DNA from: Metopolophium dirhodum
Lineage: Eukaryota; Arthropoda; Insecta; Hemiptera; Aphididae
Assembly (NCBI RefSeq): GCF_019925205.1
Contig: NC_083560.1
Location: 35,386,270 to 35,450,269, forward strand
Reading direction: 5' to 3'
DNA: 64,000 nt
Shown here: piece by piece, positions 14,201 to 28,164 of the stretch
Numbering within the stretch: position 1 is the stretch's first letter
How the letters are laid out: every line of letters starts with the position of its first letter
Translations under genes and position numbers: made by a program
The notes under the pieces: generated by a model
Databases searched by the model: none
Told to the model about the DNA's origin: nothing
Seen by the model: only the letters and a program-made list of their open reading frames with translations

Positions 14201-16324
14201 GTATCAATGTTATGAGCTTTAGTATATTCAAATATTTCACACCATTTAAGTTCTAATTTAACCGAATTTTTTTGCCATTTATGAATTCGCCATTAAAACA
14301 TTTGTTGTACATGACTGAATTCATCGAATAAGTTATCTTCATCCAATTTTCAAATTAGAATTATTTTGGGTCGTTTTTTTGTATACAATGATATTATATA
14401 CTGTTGTAGTAAAAGATTCTATCTATTTAAGAAGAATGTGTGGCCAAACATAATTATTAATTTATACAGGCAGATGACAAAATGAATATATAAATACGCA
14501 TACAGTAACTACAATCTATAGTACCTCCTACCCTATGTGCAAAATATAATCTCCGAGACTTCACGTTCACACCTGCCTAAGCAATGAGACGTACAATTTT
14601 AAAGCCAATAGATGTCTCGGATAATTTAATATGACACTTAATGTCCAGACACGCGAAGTTACTGCATGCGATATCACAAAACAATAGTCTATGTGTCGTC
14701 ACTTTGTAACTCCCATAGTCTATCAAGTTGATATACACGAGACTACCTAGTTTAATCGCATTGAGTTCTCATAGAGTGCACCAAGTTAATAATATCCAGA
14801 AAAAAAAAACTTTGATAAATTATATTTTTTTTCTGAGCGTCAGATTCGAACTCGCTACCCATAAACCTAATTGACCTACGCCTAACTTATCGGTACACAC
14901 TATTGAGATACTAAGCAAATGGATATTTAGTCTATTATAACTATGAACAGTTGTTTGGTTGTTTACCTACTTAGCAGACAATAAATGTGTATTATATTTA
15001 CTTTTCAACAATTATTATAAAAAAATATATATATAAATAGCACATTATATTATACTATTATAATATTATATTATATTATGAACGTGTTCAAAAAAATGTA
15101 TCACACAAAGTTTATTGGTAGACAAAGCAGATATACAATACAAATTGATCATCAAAATATTGTATCAACGTTATGAGCTTTAGTATATTCAAATATTTCA
15201 CACCATTTAAGTTCTAATTTAACCGAATTTTTTTGCCATTAATGAATTCGCCATTAAAACATTTGTTGTATATGACTGAATTCATCGAATAAGTTATCTT
15301 CATCCAATTTTCAAGTTAGAATTATTTTAGGTCGTTTTTTTGTATACAATGATATTATATACTGTTGTAGTAAAACATTCTATCTATTTAAGAAGAATGT
15401 GTGGCCAAACATAATTATTAATTTATACAGGCAGATGACAAAATGAATATATAAATACGCATACAGTAACTACAATCTATAGTACCTCCTACCCTATGTG
15501 CAAAATATAATCTCCGAGACTTCACGTTCACACCTGCCTAAGCAATGAGACGTACAATTTTAAAGCCAATAGATGTCTCGGATAATTTAATATGACACTT
15601 AATGTCCAGACACGCGAAGTTACTGCATGCGATATCACAAAACAATAGTCTATGTGTCGTCACTTTGTAACTCCCATAGTCTATCAAGTTGATATACACG
15701 AGACTACCTAGTTTAATCGCATTGAGTTCTCATAGAGTGCACCAAGTTAATAATATCCAGAAAAAAAAAACTTTGATAAATTATATTTTTTTTCTGAGCG
15801 TCAGATTCGAACTCGCTACCCATAAACCTAATTGACCTACGCCTAACTTATCGGTACACACTATTGAGATACTAAGCAAATGGATATTTAGTCTATTATA
15901 ACTATGAACAGTTGTTTGGTTGTTTACCTACTTAGCAGACAATAAATGTGTATTATATTTACTTTTCAACAATTATTATAAAAAATATATATATAAACAG
16001 CACATTATATTATACTATTATAATATTATATTATATTATGAACGTTTTCAAAAAATGTAACACACAAAGTTTATTGGTAGACAAAGCAGATATACAATAC
16101 AAATTGATCATCAAAATATTGTATCAATGTTATGAGCTTTAGTATATTCAAATACTTCACACCATTTAAGTTCTAATTTAACCGAATTTTTTTGCCATTA
16201 ATGAATTCGTCATTAAAACATTTGTTGTACATGACTGAATTCATCGAATAAGTTATCTTCATCCAATTTTCAAATTAGAATTATTTTGGGTCGTTTTTTT
16301 TGTATACAATGATATTATATACTG

Positions 16325-19300
16325 TTGTAGTAAAAGATTCTATCTATTTAAGAAGAATGTGTGGCCAAACATAATTATTAATTTATACAGGCAGATGACA
16401 AAATGAATATATAAATACGCGTACAGTAACTACAATCTATAGTACCTCCTACCCTATGTGCAAAATATAATCTCCGAGACTTCACGTTCACATCTGCCTA
16501 AGCAATGAGACGTACAAGTTTAAAGCTAATAGATGTCTCGGATAATTTAATATGACACTTAAAATCCAGACACGCGAAGTTACTGCATGCGATATCACAA
16601 AACAATAGTCTATGTGTCGTCACTTTGTAACTCCCATAGTCTATCAAGTTGATATACACGAGACTACCTAGTTTAATCGCATTGAGTTCTCATAGAGTGC
16701 ACCAAGTTAATAATATCCAGAAAAAAAAAACTTTGATTAATTATATTTTTTTTCTGAGCGTCAGATTCGAACTCGCTACCCATAAACCTAATTGACCTAC
16801 GCCTAACTTATCGGGACACACTATTGAGATACTAAGCAAATGGATATTTAGTCTATTATAACTATGAACAGTTGTTTGGTTGTTTACCTACTTAGCAGAC
16901 AATAAATGTGTATTATATTTACTTTTCAACAATTATTATAAAAATATATATATAAACAGCACATTATATTATACTATTATAATATTATATTATATTATGA
17001 ACGTTTTCAAAAAATGTAACACACAAAGTTTATTGGTAGACAAAGCAGATATACAATACAAATTGATCATCAAAATATTGTATCAATGTTATGAGCTTTA
17101 GTATATTCAAATACTTCACACCATTTAAGTTCTAATTTAACCGAATTTTTTTGCCATTAATGAATTCGTCATTAAAACATTTGTTGTACATGACTGAATT
17201 CATCGAATAAGTTATCTTCATCCAATTTTCAAATTAGAATTATTTTGGGTCGTTTTTTTGTATACAATGATATTATATACTGTTGTAGTAAAACATTCTA
17301 TCTATTTAAGAAGAATGTGTGGCCAAACATAATTATTAATTTATACAGGCAGATGACAAAATGAATATATAAATACGCATACAGTAACTACAATCTATAG
17401 TACCTCCTATCCTATGTGCAAAATATAATCTCCGAGACTTCACGTTCACATCTGCCTAAGCAATGAGACGTACAAGTTTAAAGCCAATAGATGTCTCGGA
17501 TAATTTAATATGACACTTAATGTCCAGACACGCGAAGTTACTGCATGCGATATCACAAAACAATAGTCTATGTGTCGTCACTTTGTTACTCCCATAGTCT
17601 ATCAAGTTGATATACACGAGACTACCTAGTTTAATCGCATTGAGTTCTCATAGAGTGCACCAAGTTAATAATATCCAGAAAAAAAAAACTTTGATTAATT
17701 ATATTTTTTTTCTGAGCGTCAGATTCGAACTCGCTACCCATAAACCTAATTGACCTACGCCTAACTTATCGGGACACACTATTGAGATACTAAGCAAATG
17801 GATATTTAGTCTATTATAACTATGAACAGTTGTTTGGTTGTTTACCTACTTAGCAGACAATAAATGTGTATTATATTTACTTTTCAACAATTATTATAAA
17901 AAATATATATATAAACAGCACATTATATTATACTATTATAATATTATATTATATTATGAACGTTTTCAAAAAATGTAACACACAAAGTTTATTGGTAGAC
18001 AAAGCAGATATACAATACAAATTGATCATCAAAATATTGTATCAATGTTATGAGCTTTAGTATATTCAAATACTTCACACCATTTAAGTTCTAATTTAAC
18101 CGAATTTTTTTGCCATTAATGAATTCGTCATTAAAACATTTGTTGTACATGACTGAATTCATCGAATAAGTTATCTTCATCCAATTTTCAAATTAGAATT
18201 ATTTTGGGTCGTTTTTTTGTATACAATGATATTATATACTGTTGTAGTAAAACATTCTATCTATTTAAGAAGAATGTGTGGCCAAACATAATTATTAATT
18301 TATACAGGCAGATGACAAAATGAATATATAAATACGCATACAGTAACTACAATCTATAGTACCTCCTATCCTATGTGCAAAATATAATCTCCGAGACTTC
18401 ACGTTCACATCTGCCTAAGCAATGAGACGTACAAGTTTAAAGCCAATAGATGTCTCGGATAATTTAATATGACACTTAATGTCCAGACACGCGAAGTTAC
18501 TGCATGCGATATCACAAAACAATAGTCTATGTGTCGTCACTTTGTTACTCCCATAGTCTATCAAGTTGATATACACGAGACTACCTAGTTTAATCGCATT
18601 GAGTTCTCATAGAGTGCACCAAGTTAATAATATCCAGAAAAAAAAAACTTTGATTAATTATATTTTTTTTCTGAGCGTCAGATTCGAACTCGCTACCCAT
18701 AAACCTAATTGACCTACGCCTAACTTATCGGGACACACTATTGAGATACTAAGCAAATGGATATTTAGTCTATTATAACTATGAACAGTTGTTTGGTTGT
18801 TTACCTACTTAGCAGACAATAAATGTGTATTATATTTACTTTTCAACAATTATTATATAAAATATATATATAAACAGCACATTATATTATACTATTATAA
18901 TATTATATTATATTATGAACGTTTTCAAAAAATGTAACACACAAAGTTTATTGGTAGACAAAGCAGATATACAATACAAATTGATCATCAAAATATTGTA
19001 TCAATGTTATGAGCTTTAGTATATTCAAATACTTCACACCATTTAAGTTCTAATTTAACCGAATTTTTTTGCCATTAATGAATTCGTCATTAAAACATTT
19101 GTTGTACATGACTGAATTCATCGAATAAGTTATCTTCATCCAATTTTCAAATTAGAATTATTTTGGGTCGTTTTTTTGTATACAATGATATTATATACTG
19201 TTGTAGTAAAAGATTCTATCTATTTAAGAAGAATGTGTGGCCAAACATAATTATTAATTTATACAGGCAGATGACAAAATGAATATATAAATACGCGTAC

Positions 19301-22077
19301 AGTAACTACAATCTATAGTACCTCCTACCCTATGTGCAAAATATAATCTCCGAGACTTCACGTTCACATCTGCCTAAGCAATGAGACGTACAAGTTTAAA
19401 GCTAATAGATGTCTCGGATAATTTAATATGACACTTAAAATCCAGACACGCGAAGTTACTGCATGCGATATCACAAAACAATAGTCTATGTGTCGTCACT
19501 TTGTAACTCCCATAGTCTATCAAGTTGATATACACGAGACTACCTAGTTTAATCGCATTGGGTTCTCATAGAGTGCACCAAGTTAATAATATCCAGAAAA
19601 AAAAAACTTTGATTAATTATATTTTTTTTCTGAGCGTCAGATTCGAACTCGCTACCCATAAACCTAATTGACCTACGCCTAACTTATCGGGACACACTAT
19701 TGAGATACTAAGCAAATGGATATTTAGTCTATTATAACTATGAACAGTTGTTTGGTTGTTTACCTACTTAGCAGACAATAAATGTGTATTATATTTACTT
19801 TTCAACAATTATTATAAAAAATATATATATAAACAGCACATTATATTATACTATTATAATATTATATTATATTATGAACGTTTTCAAAAAATGTAACACA
19901 CAAAGTTTATTGGTAGACAAAGCAGATATACAATACAAATTGATCATCAAAATATTGTATCAATGTTATGAGCTTTAGTATATTCAAATACTTCACACCA
20001 TTTAAGTTCTAATTTAACCGAATTTTTTTGCCATTAATGAATTCGTCATTAAAACATTTGTTGTACATGACTGAATTCATCGAATAAGTTATCTTCATCC
20101 AATTTTCAAATTAGAATTATTTTGGGTCGTTTTTTTGTATACAATGATATTATATACTGTTGTAGTAAAACATTCTATCTATTTAAGAAGAATGTGTGGC
20201 CAAACATAATTATTAATTTATACAGGCAGATGACAAAATGAATATATAAATACGCATACAGTAACTACAATCTATAGTACCTCCTATCCTATGTGCAAAA
20301 TATAATCTCCGAGACTTCACGTTCACATCTGCCTAAGCAATGAGACGTACAAGTTTAAAGCCAATAGATGTCTCGGATAATTTAATATGACACTTAATGT
20401 CCAGACACGCGAAGTTACTGCATGCGATATCACAAAACAATAGTCTATGTGTCGTCACTTTGTTACTCCCATAGTCTATCAAGTTGATATACACGAGACT
20501 ACCTAGTTTAATCGCATTGAGTTCTCATAGAGTGCACCAAGTTAATAATATCCAGAAAAAAAAAACTTTGATTAATTATATTTTTTTTCTGAGCGTCAGA
20601 TTCGAACTCGCTACCCATAAACCTAATTGACCTACGCCTAACTTATCGGGACACACTATTGAGATACTAAGCAAATGGATATTTAGTCTATTATAACTAT
20701 GAACAGTTGTTTGGTTGTTTACCTACTTAGCAGACAATAAATGTGTATTATATTTACTTTTCAACAATTATTATAAAAAATATATATATAAACAGCACAT
20801 TATATTATACTATTATAATATTATATTATATTATGAACGTTTTCAAAAAATGTAACACACAAAGTTTATTGGTAGACAAAGCAGATATACAATACAAATT
20901 GATCATCAAAATATTGTATCAATGTTATGAGCTTTAGTATATTCAAATACTTCACACCATTTAAGTTCTAATTTAACCGAATTTTTTTGCCATTAATAAA
21001 TTCGTCATTAAAACATTTGTTGTACATGACTGAATTCATCGAATAAGTTATCTTCATCCAATTTTCAAATTAGAATTATTTTGGGTCGTTTTTTTGTATA
21101 CAATGATATTATATACTGTTGTAGTAAAAAATTCTATCTATTTAAGAAGAATGTGTGGCCAAACATAATTATTAATTTATACAGGCAGATGACAAAATGA
21201 ATATATAAATACGCATACAGTAACTACAATCTATAGTACCTCCTATCCTATGTGCAAAATATAATCTCCGAGACTTCACGTTCACATCTGCCTAAGCAAT
21301 GAGACGTACAAGTTTAAAGCCAATAGATGTCTCGGATAATTTAATATGACACTTAATGTCCAGACACGCGAAGTTACTGCATGCGATATCACAAAACAAT
21401 AGTCTATGTGTCGTCACTTTGTTACTCCCATAGTCTATCAAGTTGATATACACGAGACTACCTAGTTTAATCGCATTGAGTTCTCATAGAGTGCACCAAG
21501 TTAATAATATCCAGAAAAAAAAAACTTTGATTAATTATATTTTTTTTCTGAGCGTCAGATTCGAACTCGCTACCCATAAACCTAATTGACCTACGCCTAA
21601 CTTATCGGGACACACTATTGAGATACTAAGCAAATGGATATTTAGTCTATTATAACTATGAACAGTTGTTTGGTTGTTTACCTACTTAGCAGACAATAAA
21701 TGTGTATTATATTTACTTTTCAACAATTATTATAAAAAATATATATATAAACAGCACATTATATTATACTATTATAATATTATATTATATTATGAACGTT
21801 TTCAAAAAATGTAACACACAAAGTTTATTGGTAGACAAAGCAGATATACAATACAAATTGATCATCAAAATATTGTATCAATGTTATGAGCTTTAGTATA
21901 TTCAAATACTTCACACCATTTAAGTTCTAATTTAACCGAATTTTTTTGCCATTAATGAATTCGTCATTAAAACATTTGTTGTACATGACTGAATTCATCG
22001 AATAAGTTATCTTCATCCAATTTTCAAATTAGAATTATTTTGGGTCGTTTTTTTGTATACAATGATATTATATACTG
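16325..22077. repeat. Higher-order duplication of a three-monomer block
   Basis: 16325-19200 and 19201-22077 are two copies of a block of three monomers (offset 2876 bp). The first monomer of each shares the private variants aaaagattc, acgcgtacag, aaagctaatag and cacttaaaatcc. The second and third share cctcctatcct and tttgttactccc. The variants recur every three units, so the block was copied as a unit. Confidence 0.8.
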
Positions 22078-25000
22078 TTGTAGTAAAACATTCTATCTAT
22101 TTAAGAAGAATGTGTGGCCAAACATAATTATTAATTTATACAGGCAGATGACAAAATGAATATATAAATACGCATACAGTAACTACAATCTATAGTACCT
22201 CCTATCCTATGTGCAAAATATAATCTCCGAGACTTCACGTTCACATCTGCCTAAGCAATGAGACGTACAAGTTTAAAGCCAATAGATGTCTCGGATAATT
22301 TAATATGACACTTAATGTCCAGACACGCGAAGTTACTGCATGCGATATCACAAAACAATAGTCTATGTGTCGTCACTTTGTTACTCCCATAGTCTATCAA
22401 GTTGATATACACGAGACTACCTAGTTTAATCGCATTGAGTTCTCATAGAGTGCACCAAGTTAATAATATCCAGAAAAAAAAAACTTTGATTAATTATATT
22501 TTTTTTCTGAGCGTCAGATTCGAACTCGCTACCCATAAACCTAATTGACCTACGCCTAACTTATCGGGACACACTATTGAGATACTAAGCAAATGGATAT
22601 TTAGTCTATTATAACTATGAACAGTTGTTTGGTTGTTTACCTACTTAGCAGACAATAAATGTGTATTATATTTACTTTTCAACAATTATTATAAAAAAAT
22701 ATATATATAAACAGCACATTATATTATACTATTATAATATTATATTATATTATGAACGTTTTCAAAAAATGTATCACACAAAGTTTATTGGTAGACATAG
22801 CAGATATATAATACAAATTGATCATCAAAATATTGTATCAATGTTATGAGCTTTAGTATATTCAAATATTTCACACCATTTAAGTTCTAATTTAACCGAA
22901 TTTTTTTGCCATTAATGAATTCGCCATTAAAACATTTGTTGTATATGACTGAATTCATCGAATAAGTTATCTTCATCCAATTTTCAAATTAGAATTATTT
23001 TGGGTCGTTTTTTTGTATACAATGATATTATATACTGTTGTAGTAAAAAATTCTATCTATTTAAGAAGAATGTGTGGCCAAACATAATTATAAATTTATA
23101 CAGGCAGATGACAAAATGAATATATAAATACGCGTACAGTAACTACAATCTATAGTACCTCCTACCCTATGTGCAAAATATAATCTCCGAGACTTCACGT
23201 TCATATCTGCCTAAGCAATGAGACGTACAAGTTTAAAGCCAATAGATGTCTCGGATAATTTAATATGACACTTAATGTCCAGACACGCGAAGTTACTGCA
23301 TGCGATATCACAAAACAATAGTCTATGTGTCGTCACTTTGTAACTCCCATAGTCTATCAAGTTGATATACACGAGACTACCTAGTTTAATCGCATTGAGT
23401 TCTCATAGAGTGCACCAAGTTAATAATATCCAGAAAAAAAAACTTTGATTAATTATATTTTTTTTCTGAGCGTCAGCTTCGAACTCGCTACCCATAAACC
23501 TAATTGACCTACGCCTTACTTATCGGGACACACTATTGAGATACTAAGCAAATGGATATATAGTCTATTATAACTATGAACAGTTGTTTGGTTGTTTACC
23601 TACTTAGCAGACAATAAATGTGTATTATATTTACTTTTCAACAATTATTATAAAAAATATATATATAAACAGCACATTATATTATACTATTATAATATTA
23701 TATTATATTATGAACGTTTTCAAAAAATGTAACACACAAAGTTTATTGGTAGACAAAGCAGATATACAATACAAATTGATCATCAAAATATTGTATCAAT
23801 GTTATGAGCTTTAGTATATTCAAATACTTCACACCATTTAAGTTCTAATTTAACCGAATTTTTTTGCCATTAATGAATTCGTCATTAAAACATTTGTTGT
23901 ACATGACTGAATTCATCGAATAAGTTATCTTCATCCAATTTTCAAATTAGAATTATTTTGGGTCGTTTTTTTGTATACAATGATATTATATACTGTTGTA
24001 GTAAAAAATTCTATCTATTTAAGAAGAATGTGTGGCCAAACATAATTATTAATTTATACAGGCAGATGACAAAATGAATATATAAATACGCATACAGTAA
24101 CTACAATCTATAGTACCTCCTATCCTATGTGCAAAATATAATCTCCGAGACTTCACGTTCACATCTGCCTAAGCAATGAGACGTACAAGTTTAAAGCCAA
24201 TAGATGTCTCGGATAATTTAATATGACACTTAATGTCCAGACACGCGAAGTTACTGCATGCGATATCACAAAACAATAGTCTATGTGTCGTCACTTTGTT
24301 ACTCCCATAGTCTATCAAGTTGATATACACGAGACTACCTAGTTTAATCGCATTGAGTTCTCATAGAGTGCACCAAGTTAATAATATCCAGAAAAAAAAA
24401 ACTTTGATTAATTATATTTTTTTTCTGAGCGTCAGATTCGAACTCGCTACCCATAAACCTAATTGACCTACGCCTAACTTATCGGGACACACTATTGAGA
24501 TACTAAGCAAATGGATATTTAGTCTATTATAACTATGAACAGTTGTTTGGTTGTTTACCTACTTAGCATACAATAAATGTGTATTATATTTACTTTTCAA
24601 CAATTATTATAAAAAAATATATATATAAACAGCACATTATATTATACTATTATAATATTATATTATATTATGAACGTTTTCAAAAAATGTATCACACAAA
24701 GTTTATTGGTAGACATAGCAGATATATAATACAAATTGATCATCAAAATATTGTATCAATGTTATGAGCTTTAGTATATTCAAATATTTCACAACATTTA
24801 AGTTCTAATTTAACCGAATTTTTTTGCCATTAATGAATTCGCCATTAAAACATTTGTTGTATATGACTGAATTCATCGAATAAGTTATCTTCATCCAATT
24901 TTCAAATTAGAATTATTTTGGGTCGTTTTTTTGTATACAATGATATTATATACTGTTGTAGTAAAAAATTCTATCTATTTAAGAAGAATGTGTGGCCAAA

Positions 25001-25916
25001 CATAATTATAAATTTATACAGGCAGATGACAAAATGAATATATAAATACGCGTACAGTAACTACAATCTATAGTACCTCCTACCCTATGTGCAAAATATA
25101 ATCTCCGAGACTTCACGTTCATATCTGCCTAAGCAATGAGACGTACAAGTTTAAAGCCAATAGATGTCTCGGATAATTTAATATGACACTTAATGTCCAG
25201 ACACGCGAAGTTACTGCATGCGATATCACAAAACAATAGTCTATGTGTCGTCACTTTGTAACTCCCATAGTCTATCAAGTTGATATACACGAGACTACCT
25301 AGTTTAATCGCATTGAGTTCTCATAGAGTGCACCAAGTTAATAATATCCAGAAAAAAAAAACTTTGATTAATTATATTTTTTTCTGAGCGTCAGATTCGA
25401 ACTCGCTACCCATAAATCTAATTGACCTACGCCTAACTTATCGGGACACACTATTGAGATACTAAGCAAATGGATATTTAGTCTATTATAACTATGAACA
25501 GTTGTTTGGTTGTTTACCTACTTAGCAGACAATAAATGTGTATTATATTTACTTTTCAACAATTATTATAAAAAAATTTATATATAAACAGCACATTATA
25601 TTATACTATTATAATATTATATTATATTATGAACGTTTTCAAAAAAATGTATCACACAAAGTTTATTGGTAGACAAAGCAGATATACAATACAAATTGAT
25701 CATCAAAATATTGTATCAATGTTATGAGCTTTAGTATATTCAAATATTTCACACCATTTAAGTTCTAATTTAACCGAATTTTTTTGCCATTAATGAATTC
25801 GCCATTAAAACATTTGTTGTATATGACTGAATTCATCGAATAAGTTATCTTCATCCAATTTTCAAGTTAGAATTATTTTAGGTCGTTTTTTTTTTATACA
25901 ATGATATTATATACTG
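22078..25916. repeat. Higher-order duplication of a two-monomer block
   Basis: 22078-23995 and 23996-25916 repeat as dimers (offset 1918 bp). The first monomer of each carries gacatagcagatatataat and cctcctatcct. The second carries aattataaattt, gcgtacag and gttcatatctgcc. Confidence 0.75.
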
Positions 25917-26017
25917 TTGTAGTAAAACATTCTATCTATTTAAGAAGAATGTGTGGCCAAACATAATTATTAATTTATACAGGCAGATGACAAAATGAAT
26001 ATATAAATACGCGTACA

Positions 26018-26021
26018 GTAA
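26018..26021. repeat. Target site duplication, left copy (GTAA)
   Basis: GTAA immediately precedes the LTR TG terminus and is matched at 41168-41171. Uninterrupted monomers read cagtaactac here, so one GTAA is native. Confidence 0.95.
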
Positions 26022-26142
26022 TGTTATGATCTAGCAATTGAGCTAACTGCTTAGTTCATAAGTTGCAGGTAGCAAGACCCTTGGTAAAGGATTTCTCAGG
26101 TAGGTTTGACAAAATAATTAGACTTGTTGAAAAGTTAAGTTG

Positions 26143-26148
26143 TTTATT
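26143..26148 (-). terminator. Polyadenylation signal AATAAA in the 3' LTR
   Basis: Minus strand AATAAA lies about 120 bases downstream of the TATA box, where the R/U5 border is expected; RNA would end shortly after it. The twin in the 5' LTR is at 40529-40534. Confidence 0.65.
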
Positions 26149-26486
26149 AAATTTCTTCTGCATAAAATATTCTAAGTCCAATTTGACAAGTTGTTATGTT
26201 GTCTCTCGCGAAGGTGCTCGTCTGTACTATGGTGAAACACGTCTAATCTACAGGCTGTTCGGGTCTGGTTTTATAGGGCCTCTTGCTCTCCCACTTCCCC
26301 CTAGTCTATCGATTTATCTGCGGATTTCACAGGACGTTGTTCAATTAATCATTGATACATTCCCACGTCTGGTTATTCCGACAATCGTATCCTGTTATCG
26401 TATTTGCGATATATGTCATACGCCATCCGTTACTTTCCAGATACTATGCACTTCATACATATATATATATATGCATATTCCATAAC

Positions 26487-26619
26487 AATATTTAATTATT
26501 ATATTCACGCATTTAAGGTGAGATTGTATTACCTATTGTAATGAGATAATTAAGATTAAATATTTAATTGTTATATTCATATATTTAGAATTGAAGGTGA
26601 GATTATAGTAATGAGATAA
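26487..26619 (-). repeat. Imperfect tandem duplication in U3
   Basis: 26487-26549 and 26559-26619 both run from aatatttaatt(a/g)ttatattca through aaggtgagatt to gtaatgagataa. The pair sits upstream of the TATA box, where duplicated retroviral enhancers lie; both LTRs carry it. Enhancer function is inference. Confidence 0.6.
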
Positions 26620-26781
26620 CAAGATTCGCATTGCCCTCTCAGTATCCTCCCATAGGTTTTCTATTTGCAGATATGACTTTGATTAATGTGCCATTGTTTA
26701 TCTAGTTTTTTATGTTGCCAAATGTAGCTGAAGGCGGAACGATCACAATAATATATTATGTGTATTATTGGGTTCGTTACA

Positions 26782-26792
26782 CCTCCCCTCTT
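26782..26792 (-). other. Polypurine tract (plus-strand DNA primer)
   Basis: Minus strand AAGAGGGGAGG abuts the first base of the 3' LTR, the standard position for second-strand priming in LTR elements. Confidence 0.9.
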
Positions 26793-28164
26793 AAAGTCAT
26801 ATTTTACTGTCTAAACATTAAAATGTGGCTCAATTCTTAATATTCAGTACAAGCACCTTCCCTAATTTACAATTTTACATTCATAAGTTGTTACAATCAT
26901 GTTTACAATAATTATCATTTTACAATTACATATTTGGTTACATTATTTCGTTATTGTTTTCAAAAATATACGTACAATCCACAATATATTTTTGTTACAT
27001 TGATTTTCAACATTAAGTACAATTTATCAAAAAATTACATTATATCATTATTAATTATTATCTATGTTAGTTTAATTTAATAACATATATATATATATTT
27101 TTTTTTTTCTTTTTCTACAACATCACTTATTTTAGTGTTAGTATTTATAATATCATTGCTTAAAGCTAATACAATATTTTCTTTTTGTCTACATAATATA
27201 TATATACTTTCCTTATGTATTTCATCTCCAACACCGTGTTAATTACATTAATTAATAAATTTATAATCATATATATTTTCTTTTTACCTTAGTTCTATAT
27301 TTTACCTTTATTTCCCACCTGTTTTCTTATGCATATATTTTATTATATATTTTTACTCCTTGTATATATATATCTTCCATTTTAAAATTTCTAAATTCTT
27401 TTTATCTAATTTTAGTTTGTTAATCTATTCCTCTTTATTTTTTTTTTTCTTTTCTACAATATCGTTTGAATTTATCTTATTTACTGCGGACCTATCACCC
27501 AAACATACTATTTAATCAAAGTTGTGTTTGTGGTATAGATCAGTATTAAAATGATTTTATCTTTATTTATCCTTAAAAAAAATTTTTTTTTTTTTCTTTA
27601 TCTTGTTAATTCAAGTTCTTGACGCTTACCTTACTATTTAACGAAAGTATAAGTTGACGTCAAGACTAAATTAGCAAGATATTGAATGTATACTTTTCTT
27701 ATTGAGATTTGTTAACTTCATTTGAACGATTGTATGATCCATTCAAAAGTTCGTTTATATGCACAACTATTAAATGTATCACCAATTGATCAAATGTCTA
27801 TATATATTTTTTTTCTATTAGATTACTTGGCACAGTACTACATTCCAATCCGATTTCCATCCGAATTGATTCCTATTTTCTATTTCGGAGATTTTTTATT
27901 TTTTGCATGGGACATAACATTATTTCACCGATCATAATTTAAACGTATCGATCAACTGACATAATGCTATTTCCCCCACCTAATTTTAAATTTTACTTTC
28001 TCCTCTGTAATTAAATTAATTTTAATTTTACCATAACATACTTATTACAAAATTATACTCATATTATTATATAATAATTTTTTTTTTCTATAACTAATCT
28101 TATCCTGTTAGATTGACCGTCTTACAAAAACAAAATTTAAAAAAAAAAATTCATTTAATTATAA
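26793..28164 (-). other. AT-rich 3' region with no gene recognised
   Basis: Between the exonuclease-like ORF stop and the polypurine tract lie about 1.37 kb of very AT-rich DNA. It contains several T-rich stretches (sense A/G-rich, for example near 27099, 27439 and 27581), two of which continue ctacaa and look like repeats of one motif. No open frame here looks coding; a 71-codon plus-strand frame at 27722-27937 is antisense to the element and has no recognisable motif. Confidence 0.7.

Larger units (their letters stand above)
1..26021. repeat. Satellite array, left block (about 27 monomers of ~960 bp)
   Basis: Head-to-tail monomers recur from position 1. Unit starts, taken at the ttgtagtaaaa motif, are at 1, 960, 1919, 2878, 3838, 4799, 5760, 6721, 7682, 8641, 9603, 10564, 11523, 12484, 13443, 14404, 15365, 16325, 17283, 18242, 19201, 20160, 21119, 22078, 23038, 23996, 24956 and 25917, so the period is 958-962 bp. 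The last unit is cut after 105 bases by the LTR element. Each unit is AT-rich, has two nearby GAATTC sites in most copies, an (AT)-rich tract with the 12-bp palindrome TATAATATTATA, and a tRNA-like B box on the minus strand. Short open frames that recur once per monomer are by-products of the repeat. A centromeric or pericentromeric satellite is the likely identity, but location cannot be read from sequence. Confidence 0.98.
26022..26781 (-). repeat. 3' LTR (760 bp)
   Basis: Runs TG...CA and is colinear with 40408-41167. By eye only two differences: 26256 (t, against c at 40642) and 26663 (a, against t at 41049). In element sense it starts TGTAACGAAC and ends GATCATAACA. It is preceded in sense by the polypurine tract, which fixes it as the 3' copy. 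A 140-codon plus-strand frame inside it is present in both LTRs and is taken as chance. Confidence 0.97.

Noticed and set aside
15948..24767. Recurring 62-73 codon plus-strand frames in satellite monomers (also at 56998-62018 and 3140-3337)
   Set aside because: They appear once per monomer only where an A-run length or substitution happens to keep the frame open, are AT-driven, and vary in frame among near-identical monomers.
26063..26485. 140-codon plus-strand frame in the LTR, identical in form at 40449-40871
   Set aside because: Antisense to the element, spanning R and U3, with no recognised domain; it is present in both copies only because the LTRs are duplicates.
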